Source: an uncultured Eubacteriales bacterium (GTDB taxonomy: Bacteria > Bacillota > Clostridia > Lachnospirales > Lachnospiraceae). Taken from it: a stretch of 9,253 bases of DNA. Below the pieces are notes generated by a model that was not told where the DNA came from, searched no databases, and saw only the letters and a program-made list of their open reading frames with translations. Positions 1-5,932 of the stretch are shown piece by piece. The position numbers and the translations under genes were made by a program. Location of the stretch: the NCBI GenBank assembly GCA_900313765.1, contig OMSN01000074.1, positions 1-9,253 on the forward strand, read 5' to 3'. Position 1 is the first letter of the stretch. Every line of letters begins with the position of its first letter.

Positions 1-399
1 TACTGTATCGCCGTCAAGGAGAAAGGGGACGATATTGTCTTCCTGCGCAAGATCGTGAAAGGCGGCGCGGACAAGAGCTACGGCATCCAGGTCGCGAAAC
101 TTGCGGGTGTACCGGATTCTGTGATCGAGAGGGCGAAGGAACTGGCAGAAGAGCTGTCTGAGAATGACATTACGGAAACGGTTGTTCAGGCGTCCGGCGA
201 GAGCGCAGAGAAGAAGCCCAAGAGACAGAAACTGGACCAGACCGATATCAATCAGATGTCCTTTTTTGATACTGTGACGGATGAAGCGATCGTAAATGAA
301 CTCATGGCGATCGATGTGTCGCATCTGACACCGATCGATGCTCTGAATACGATCTATGCGCTTCAGAATAAACTGAAAAACCGGTGGAAGCCGGAATAG
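1..399 (+). CDS. mutS: DNA mismatch repair protein MutS, C-terminal part (5' end outside window)
   Basis: MutS binds mismatches and small loops in DNA and, in its ATP-bound state, recruits MutL. Only the last 132 codons are visible; the frame is open from base 1, so the start lies upstream. Visible residues 1-45 carry the well-conserved end of the ATPase domain ([19 protein letters not shown], then [17 protein letters not shown]), followed by the helical C-terminal dimerisation region ([15 protein letters not shown]). A variable acidic/basic linker leads to a QMSFF peptide (253-267) that resembles the beta-clamp-binding motif of Gram-positive MutS. The protein ends in TAG with a basic tail (LKNRWKPE). 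mutL starts 23 bases downstream, the usual mutS-mutL operon order. The visible part shows no sign of damage. An internal GTG at 55 is not a likely start, because conserved MutS sequence continues upstream of it. Confidence 0.96.
   Translation, partial: YCIAVKEKGDDIVFLRKIVKGGADKSYGIQVAKLAGVPDSVIERAKELAEELSENDITETVVQASGESAEKKPKRQKLDQTDINQMSFFDTVTDEAIVNELMAIDVSHLTPIDALNTIYALQNKLKNRWKPE
253..267 (+). other. Predicted beta sliding-clamp binding motif (QMSFF) in MutS
   Basis: Five codons read Gln-Met-Ser-Phe-Phe, followed by Asp, in the poorly conserved MutS tail. Bacillus subtilis MutS uses a similar QLSFF-type peptide near its C-terminus to bind the DnaN clamp and localise repair to the replisome. 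The match is seen in the sequence; the function is inferred from the family. Confidence 0.6.
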
Positions 400-422
400 G
401 AAAATAAGGATCGAGGTAGAGT

Positions 423-1916
423 ATGACAGAGATCCGTCTGCTGGAACAGGCGACGATCGACAAGATCGCAGCCGGAGAGGTTGTTGAGAGACCTGGTTCC
501 ATCGTCAAAGAACTGTGTGAGAATTCCATAGACGCAGGTGCCGGCGCCATTACGGTCGAGATCCGGGACGGCGGACTGAGCCTGATCCGTGTGACAGACA
601 ATGGGGAAGGGATCGATCCGGACCAGATCCGGACAGCATTCCTTCGCCATGCCACTTCCAAGATCACCAAAGTGGATGATCTGACATGCATCCGCTCCTT
701 CGGATTCAGAGGAGAGGCGCTCTCCAGCATCGCGGCAGTCAGCCGCGTGGAACTGATCACGAAGACCCGTGAGAATCTGACCGGCATCCGCTGCAAGATC
801 GAGGGAGGTATCGAGACGCTGTTCGAAGAGATCGGCGCGCCGGAGGGAAGTACCTTCCTGGTAAGAGATCTGTTTTACAATACCCCCGCAAGAAAGAAGT
901 TCCTCAAGAGTGCCCAGACGGAAGCGGGATACATCAGTGATTTTGTCAGCCGTCTGGCGCTGTCTCACCCTGAGATCTCCATCAAGTTCATGGTGAACGG
1001 GACAACCAGACTCTCCACATCGGGCTCCGGAAGCCAGAAGGATGTGATCTATTCTGTATTCGGACGGGATATCACCGCCAACCTGATCGAAGTGGACAGG
1101 CATGACGATGAGCACGACATGACCCTGCGCGGGTGGATCGGCAAGCCGCAGATCTCCAGAGGCAACCGCGCCAACGAGATCTTCTATGTGAACAGCAGGT
1201 TCATTTACAACAGCATCATGTCCAAGGCGGTGGAAGAGGGATACGAGACATTCCTCATGCAGCACAGGTTCCCCTTTGTGATCCTGAATCTGGAACTGCC
1301 CGGGACAAAAGTGGATGTCAATGTACATCCTGCCAAGGCACAGGTGCGATTCTCCGATGGGCCTGCCGTTTTTGATTTCATCAAAAATACGGTCAGGGAG
1401 GTGCTCACACACAGAGAACTGATCATCGATACCACTTTCGGTTCGGTCAGAGAGGAAGAAGCGCAGAAGAAGGAAGCCCTGAAGAGAGCAAAAGATGCTG
1501 AGGCTGCAGCGTCTGTTCCGGAACCTTTCGAGAAGCTTAGAAGAGAACATCAGGAAGCAAATGAAGGCCGCGGAGCAGAGAGGGAAACTGCGGCGGGAAT
1601 CTTGGCTTCTCCGTACGCGAGGCAGTATCCCAACGCAGACCGGCAGAGAGCGGAATCGGCTGAGCGGATCCGCCAGTCCAATGAATTCCTGAGAGAAGTA
1701 AACTCTTATCTGGCAGGGATTGATCAGAAATCTGTGGCTGCACCGGATACAGAGCGCGGGAGCCAGGCATCATTTCTCACAGAGGAATACAGGCCGCAGC
1801 ACCGTCTGATCGGCCAGATCTTTGAAACCTACTGGATCATTGAATTCCAGGAACGGATGTATATCATCGATCAGCACGCAGCACATGAGAAAGTCAGGTT
1901 TCGTCGCAGATGCTGA
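423..1916 (+). CDS. mutL: MutL N-terminal ATPase part (frame ends early)
   Basis: This piece encodes the GHKL-type ATPase that couples MutS mismatch recognition to strand cleavage. The ATG at 423 follows a GAGG ribosome site (413-416) with 6-base spacing. Nucleotide-binding motifs are in order: KELCENSIDAG (catalytic-type E30, Mg-binding N34), TDNGEGID (D59), RHATSKI (75-81), GFRGEAL (94-100), then the transducer domain with YNTPARKKF and NVHPAKAQVRF (the lysine of HPAK is residue 305). Residues of about 340-440 form a charged Glu/Lys/Arg/Ala linker. The C-terminal endonuclease domain then begins (HRLIGQIFETYWIIEF) and reaches DQHAAHE at 483-489. In the family motif DQHA(X)2E(X)4E a second glutamate is expected at residue 494, but this frame has Arg there and stops three codons later (RRRC, then TGA at 1914-1916). 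The visible protein is 497 aa against a usual 600-690. Confidence 0.9.
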   Translation: MTEIRLLEQATIDKIAAGEVVERPGSIVKELCENSIDAGAGAITVEIRDGGLSLIRVTDNGEGIDPDQIRTAFLRHATSKITKVDDLTCIRSFGFRGEALSSIAAVSRVELITKTRENLTGIRCKIEGGIETLFEEIGAPEGSTFLVRDLFYNTPARKKFLKSAQTEAGYISDFVSRLALSHPEISIKFMVNGTTRLSTSGSGSQKDVIYSVFGRDITANLIEVDRHDDEHDMTLRGWIGKPQISRGNRANEIFYVNSRFIYNSIMSKAVEEGYETFLMQHRFPFVILNLELPGTKVDVNVHPAKAQVRFSDGPAVFDFIKNTVREVLTHRELIIDTTFGSVREEEAQKKEALKRAKDAEAAASVPEPFEKLRREHQEANEGRGAERETAAGILASPYARQYPNADRQRAESAERIRQSNEFLREVNSYLAGIDQKSVAAPDTERGSQASFLTEEYRPQHRLIGQIFETYWIIEFQERMYIIDQHAAHEKVRFRRRC

Positions 1917-2332
1917 GCCCTTCGATCATTGTCTCGCTGACCATGGCGGAGGAAAACCTGCTGAATTCGAATCTGGATCTGTTCCGGCAGATCGGTTTTG
2001 AGATTGAGCCCTTTGGCGGTCACGATTATGCGATCAGTGCGGTTCCACAGGATCTGTTCGGGCTGACCGAGAGAGATTTCTTCATGGAGATGCTCGACAG
2101 TCTGAGTGCGGATACCGGGAAACAGTCCATCGAGAATCTGACAGCCAGAGTTGCTACGATGGCCTGCAAGGCTGCAGTCAAAGGAAATACAAGGCTCAGT
2201 GAACAGGAAGCAGATACCCTCATCAGCGAGCTGCTGACACTGGATAATCCATACAACTGTCCGCATGGACGACCGACGATCCTCTCCATGTCCAGAACGG
2301 AGATTGAAAAGAAGTTCCACCGAATCGTATGA
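1910..2332 (+). CDS. mutL: MutL C-terminal endonuclease/dimerisation fragment
   Basis: This ORF carries the rest of the MutL C-terminal domain: the ACK motif (residues 85-87, in MACKAAVKG), CPHGRP (117-122) and the terminal KKFHRIV, which matches the family's F-x-R ending. These metal-binding and active-site elements work with DQHA(X)2E(X)4E, which lies in the upstream ORF, so the active site is divided between two reading frames. In-frame MutL-like sequence (VSSQ) continues upstream of the ATG at 1910, so that ATG is probably an ancestral internal Met and not an evolved start. The ATG overlaps the upstream stop (ATGCTGA, 1910-1916), so coupled reinitiation is possible. Ribosome-site support is weak: only AGG at 1896-1898, 11 bases upstream. 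The fragment ends with TGA 39 bases before miaA. Confidence 0.8.
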   Translation: MLSPSIIVSLTMAEENLLNSNLDLFRQIGFEIEPFGGHDYAISAVPQDLFGLTERDFFMEMLDSLSADTGKQSIENLTARVATMACKAAVKGNTRLSEQEADTLISELLTLDNPYNCPHGRPTILSMSRTEIEKKFHRIV

Positions 2333-2338
2333 CAGCAT

Positions 2339-2352
2339 CCTGCCGCGGCAGG
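2339..2352. repeat. 14-bp perfect palindrome between mutL and miaA
   Basis: CCTGCCGCGGCAGG is its own reverse complement over 14 bases, with no loop and no following T-run. It lies in the 39-base gap between the mutL stop and the miaA start. Without a loop or U-tract it is a poor intrinsic terminator. It could be a protein-binding site or a chance GC-rich palindrome. Confidence 0.35.
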
Positions 2353-2371
2353 TATCGAATGGAAAGATGCT

Positions 2372-3310
2372 ATGAACGATAAGAAACTTGTTGTGCTGAC
2401 CGGACCAACTGCGGTCGGGAAGACTGCACTGTCCATCAAGCTGGCACAGGCGATTGGCGGTGAGATCATCTCGGCCGATTCCATGCAGGTGTACCGGGGG
2501 ATGGATATCGGATCTGCAAAGATCCGCCCTGAAGAGATGCAGGGGATTCCTCATTATCTGATCGACATCCTTGACCCGGCGGATTCATTTGATATCGTAC
2601 AGTTCCAGACGATGGCTCTGGATGCGATGGAGAAGATCCGCTCTCACGGCCATATCCCGATCCTGGTGGGAGGAACCGGTTTCTATATCCAGTCAGTTGT
2701 GTATGATATCGATTTCACACAGAATGACGGAAGCTGTGAATATCGCAGCATGCTGGAGGCAGACCCGGATCCGGATAAACTTCACCGGATGCTGGAGGAG
2801 GTCGACCCTGAATCTGCCAGGATGATCCACCCGAACAACATCAAGAGAACGATCCGTGCGCTGGAATTCTATCACCAGACCGGCAGAAGGATCTCGGAGC
2901 ACAATGAACAGGAGCGGCGCAAGGACTCTCCATACAATTTTGCTTATTTCGTTCTGAATGATGACAGGGCAAAAGTCTACGCAAGGATTGATCAGCGCGT
3001 GGATGAGATGATGGAAGCGGGGCTGGAGGCGGAAGTTCGCAGACTGAAGGATCTGGGTCTCACTGAGGATATGGTATCCATGCAGGGGATCGGATATTCC
3101 CAGATGCTCCCGTATCTGGACGGACGGTATTCTCTTGAAGAAGCCGTACGCCTGATCAAGCGTGACAGCAGACACTTTGCGAAACGGCAGATCACATGGT
3201 TCAAGAGAGAGAAGGAAGTGATCTGGCTGGACCGCGGCAGTTTTGACAATGACGATGCGAAGATCCTTGAGGCTATGCTTACGCATCTTAAAGAGAAAGG
3301 AATTCTATGA
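2372..3310 (+). CDS. miaA: tRNA dimethylallyltransferase MiaA
   Basis: MiaA transfers a dimethylallyl group from dimethylallyl diphosphate to N6 of A37 in tRNAs reading UNN codons, giving i6A, which MiaB can then methylthiolate. At 312 aa the protein has the normal family length. Visible motifs are the P-loop GPTAVGKT (residues 11-18), the ADSMQVYRGMDIG segment with D36, S37 and Q39, the glycine-rich GGTGFYI (100-106), HPNNIKRTIRALE, and near the end QGIGYSQM followed by FAKRQITWFKR. The ATG at 2372 is preceded by GGAAAG (2361-2366) at 5-base spacing and places the P-loop at the usual N-terminal distance. The mutL-miaA order is common in bacteria. The stop overlaps the next start by four bases (ATGA), indicating translational coupling. 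Confidence 0.97.
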   Translation: MNDKKLVVLTGPTAVGKTALSIKLAQAIGGEIISADSMQVYRGMDIGSAKIRPEEMQGIPHYLIDILDPADSFDIVQFQTMALDAMEKIRSHGHIPILVGGTGFYIQSVVYDIDFTQNDGSCEYRSMLEADPDPDKLHRMLEEVDPESARMIHPNNIKRTIRALEFYHQTGRRISEHNEQERRKDSPYNFAYFVLNDDRAKVYARIDQRVDEMMEAGLEAEVRRLKDLGLTEDMVSMQGIGYSQMLPYLDGRYSLEEAVRLIKRDSRHFAKRQITWFKREKEVIWLDRGSFDNDDAKILEAMLTHLKEKGIL

Positions 3311-4647
3311 CACCGTACAATGAATCCGGCGCACGCCCCATCATACCCGGGCAGGACAGCTGGTCCATCCTTCGGAACCTTTATACACAGATGGGAATAT
3401 CGGAGAAAGTACAGGATCTCGGAGAAGAGGTCTGCGATTCTCTGAAGGATCGATTCGCGCAGTTTGATCAGACCGCAGAAGCCAACCAGCTGAAAGTACT
3501 CGGGGCGATGCAGAAAAACCGTATCAGTGCAGAGCATTTTAACGGTTCTACCGGCTACGGGTACAACGATGCAGGACGCGACGATCTGGAGAGAGTCTAC
3601 GCAGATACATTTCACACGGAAGATGCGCTGGTGCGCACGCAGATCACCTGCGGCACCCACGCGCTGAGCCTGGCTCTGGGGGCAAACCTTCGCCCCGGTG
3701 ATGAAATGATCTCCATCAGCGGGAAACCGTATGACACTCTGGAAGAGGTGATCGGGATCCGTCCTTCACGCGGAAGCCTTGCCGAGTACGGGATCACTTA
3801 CCGCCAGGTGGAACTGAAGGAAGACGGCAGTTTTGACTTTGAGGCGATCCGTCAGGCTCTGGGGCCAAAGACCCGTCTGGCTGCGATCCAGAGATCAAAA
3901 GGATACCTGACCCGTCCGTCACTGAGTGTGGATCAGATCGGGGAAGTGATCCGATATGTCAAACAGCTTCGGCCGGATATCATCATCATGGTCGACAACT
4001 GTTACGGTGAATTTGTTGACTGTGTGGAACCCTCCGATTTTGGCGCCGATATGACTGTCGGATCACTGATCAAGAACCCAGGAGGGGGGCTTGCCCCTAT
4101 GGGAGGATATATCGCGGGTACCAGAGAGTGCGTGGAAAACTGCGCGGTCCGTCTGACATCTCCGGGACTTGGCCGGGAAGTCGGAGCCAGTCTCACTGTG
4201 AACCGTTCCCTGTACCAGGGACTCTTCCTTGCTCCGACCGTGACCGCAGGCGCGCTGAAAGGAGCAGTCTTTGCGGCCAGCCTGTTCGGACGGTTTGGCT
4301 ACTGCTGTATACCGGATGCGTCTGAGAGAAGAAATGATATCATCCAAGCGATCGAATTCGGAACAGCACAGGGGCTGATCTCCTTCTGTGAAGGGATCCA
4401 GTCGGCGGCACCGGTAGATTCCTACGTTACGCCGGAACCCTGGGCGATGCCCGGCTACGACTGCGATGTGATCATGGCGGCAGGCGCATTTATCCAGGGA
4501 TCTTCCATTGAACTGTCTGCAGACGGGCCGCTGCATGAGCCCTATGCGGCTTATTTCCAGGGAGGACTGACCTGGGAACATGCTAAGTTCGGCATTCTGA
4601 AAGCATTCCAGAAACTGTATGACGCGGGACTTGTATCCGGTATCTGA
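3307..4647 (+). CDS. Methionine gamma-lyase-like PLP protein (YnbB / aluminium-resistance family)
   Basis: This is a fold-type I PLP enzyme of the Met_gamma_lyase family (Pfam PF06838), often annotated as aluminium resistance protein or YnbB. Visible family blocks are FNGSTGYGYNDAGRD, the cofactor phosphate-binding region CGTHA (115-119), the cofactor-contacting aspartate D230 (MVDNCYGEFV), the predicted Schiff-base lysine K256 in SLIKNPGGGLAP, and TSPGLGREVGASL. Similarity to C-S lyases suggests action on a sulfur amino acid, but as far as I know the true substrate is not established. The start overlaps the miaA stop and is preceded by AAAGGA (3296-3301) at 5-base spacing, supporting the 446-aa form. 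The first 20-25 residues look like an extension beyond the usual family start. In B. subtilis ynbB also lies in the wider miaA neighbourhood, near hfq and hflX, which are not present between the two genes here. Confidence 0.88.
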   Translation: MTPYNESGARPIIPGQDSWSILRNLYTQMGISEKVQDLGEEVCDSLKDRFAQFDQTAEANQLKVLGAMQKNRISAEHFNGSTGYGYNDAGRDDLERVYADTFHTEDALVRTQITCGTHALSLALGANLRPGDEMISISGKPYDTLEEVIGIRPSRGSLAEYGITYRQVELKEDGSFDFEAIRQALGPKTRLAAIQRSKGYLTRPSLSVDQIGEVIRYVKQLRPDIIIMVDNCYGEFVDCVEPSDFGADMTVGSLIKNPGGGLAPMGGYIAGTRECVENCAVRLTSPGLGREVGASLTVNRSLYQGLFLAPTVTAGALKGAVFAASLFGRFGYCCIPDASERRNDIIQAIEFGTAQGLISFCEGIQSAAPVDSYVTPEPWAMPGYDCDVIMAAGAFIQGSSIELSADGPLHEPYAAYFQGGLTWEHAKFGILKAFQKLYDAGLVSGI

Positions 4648-4659
4648 GAGGAGACAGAC

Positions 4660-5919
4660 ATGAATAGAGTGATCGTAGTGGGAGGCGGTGCTTCCGGTAT
4701 GATGGCAGCCATCGCTGCTGCCAGAGAAGGGGCAGATGTCACGGTACTGGAGGCCGGAAGAAAACCGGGAAGGAAACTGCTTCTGACCGGAAACGGACGG
4801 TGCAATCTGACCAGTCTGGATCCGGACCTTGCCTCGCGTTATGCTTCCGTTGGACCGGAGGATTGTAAATCGTTTGTATCTGAAGTCCTGGATCGGTTCT
4901 GCGCTGCTGATACGATCCGTCTGTTTGAAGAATTCGGCCTTCTGACGATGACAGAGCATGGAAGCTGGGTATACCCCGTGACCGGCAGATCCGAGAGTGT
5001 ACTGAACGTGCTGCTGCGCGAACTTCAGCGTCTGCATGTCAGGCTGAAATATAATGTCGAAGTCACAGGGATCGACCGTACGGAAAATGAATGGCAGGTG
5101 TGCACGGATGGCTGGTCTTATCCGTGCGACAGTGTCGTGCTGTGCTGCGGGTCCAGGGCGGTTCCATCCACAGGATCCAATGGTACCGGGTATGAACTGT
5201 GCAGAGGACTCGGGATGGATGTCACAGACATCCTGCCGGCGCTGACAGCAGTCCGCTGCCGGATCAGCCAGGAGGACTGCCTTGTGTTTGATGCAGGCAG
5301 GCAGAAGGCCGACCCTCTTCGAAGCGCTTCCGGCACACGGATCCGTGCTGATGTCCGGATCTACGCGGATGGAGAACTGCTTGCCTGTGAGAGCGGACAG
5401 GTCCAGTTCACACAGGAAGGCATCTCCGGGATCGTGATCTTCAATCTCAGCCGGTATGCCGTCCGTGCGCTGCATGAAGGGTGCGATGTGACACTGACTC
5501 TGGATCTTCTGCCCGGATATGATCCGGACGATCTGAACCGTTTCCTTGCGCGGCAGCAAGAACTGCACCCTGATGAAGACCTGAGAGACCTTCTTGCCGG
5601 TATTCTGCCGCCGGACCTGACCGGACTGTTTGATCCTCTGAAGTCCATCGATGAGACGGTATCGAGGATCAAGAGATTACCGCTGCAGGCCCTGGGGCTT
5701 CGGGATTTCGAGAACTGCCAGGTCTGCGCCGGAGGCGTGAGCCTGCATGAGATCGACCCGGCAAGCATGGAATGTGTCCGGGAGGACCTGAAGGGGATCT
5801 ATATAGCAGGTGAACTGGCAGATGTAGACGGTCCGTGCGGAGGCTATAATCTGCAGTGGGCATGGTCGAGTGGTTATACGGCAGGAAAACATGCGGCAGG
5901 TGATGGAGTGACCTGCTGA
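4660..5919 (+). CDS. HI0933/YhiN-family flavoprotein (BaiN/RdsA-like NAD(P)/FAD oxidoreductase)
   Basis: This is a two-dinucleotide-binding flavoprotein of the HI0933 family (PF03486, TIGR00275). Its Rossmann glycine motif is GGGASG (residues 8-13), with a ribose-binding acid at E31, then the family signature GRKLLLTGNGRCNLTS (37-52). It closes with GELADVDG (384-391) and GGYNLQWAWSSGY (394-406), which complete the FAD site. The 419-aa length is normal. One E. coli member, YhiN, has been described as a 23S rRNA dihydrouridine synthase (RdsA). Clostridial members are often annotated BaiN after a bile-acid operon gene, and no bai genes are visible here. An rRNA-modifying role is possible, but orthology is not shown. 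The start at 4660 has a strong AGGAG site (4649-4653) at 6-base spacing, 12 bases after the preceding stop. The next flavoprotein gene begins 13 bases downstream. Confidence 0.88.
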   Translation: MNRVIVVGGGASGMMAAIAAAREGADVTVLEAGRKPGRKLLLTGNGRCNLTSLDPDLASRYASVGPEDCKSFVSEVLDRFCAADTIRLFEEFGLLTMTEHGSWVYPVTGRSESVLNVLLRELQRLHVRLKYNVEVTGIDRTENEWQVCTDGWSYPCDSVVLCCGSRAVPSTGSNGTGYELCRGLGMDVTDILPALTAVRCRISQEDCLVFDAGRQKADPLRSASGTRIRADVRIYADGELLACESGQVQFTQEGISGIVIFNLSRYAVRALHEGCDVTLTLDLLPGYDPDDLNRFLARQQELHPDEDLRDLLAGILPPDLTGLFDPLKSIDETVSRIKRLPLQALGLRDFENCQVCAGGVSLHEIDPASMECVREDLKGIYIAGELADVDGPCGGYNLQWAWSSGYTAGKHAAGDGVTC

Positions 5920-5932
5920 GGATATAGATGAC

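Larger units (their letters stand above)
423..2332 (+). pseudogene. mutL: mutL locus with broken reading frame (apparent internal deletion near 1895-1910)
   Basis: This entry covers the whole mutL locus. MutL similarity runs in one frame from 423 up to the DQHAAHEKV peptide ending at 1895. It resumes in another frame with V-S-S-Q-M-L-S-P at about 1898-1921 and continues to the TGA at 2330-2332. From memory of related MutL proteins, about 15 residues normally separate HEKV from the SQM peptide, but here only 8 bases do. The simplest reading is an out-of-frame deletion of about 37 bases (any length of the form 3n+1 fits). The two pieces total 637 residues, so with the missing segment the ancestral protein was about 650 aa, normal for Clostridia. 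A real mutation would probably abolish normal MutL function; an assembly or sequencing error is the main alternative. The two open pieces are described separately. Confidence 0.7.

Noticed and set aside
1133..1375. 80-codon plus-strand ORF inside mutL in another frame
   Set aside because: It is wholly contained in the conserved MutL transducer domain frame and shows no start signal or family similarity.
363..1550. 395-codon open frame on the minus strand opposite mutL
   Set aside because: It mirrors conserved MutL ATPase coding sequence on the other strand. The translation is rich in Arg, Cys and His without recognisable motifs, so it is a shadow frame.
1896..1916. Programmed ribosomal frameshifting to restore MutL
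   Set aside because: There is no slippery heptamer or homopolymer at the junction. The missing residues between the two parts indicate lost sequence, so a one-base shift alone would not rebuild the domain.
4063..5568. 501-codon open frame on the minus strand
   Set aside because: It lies antisense across two well-recognised genes and crosses their boundary. Its translation resembles no family I know, and long antisense frames are expected opposite GC-biased coding sequence.
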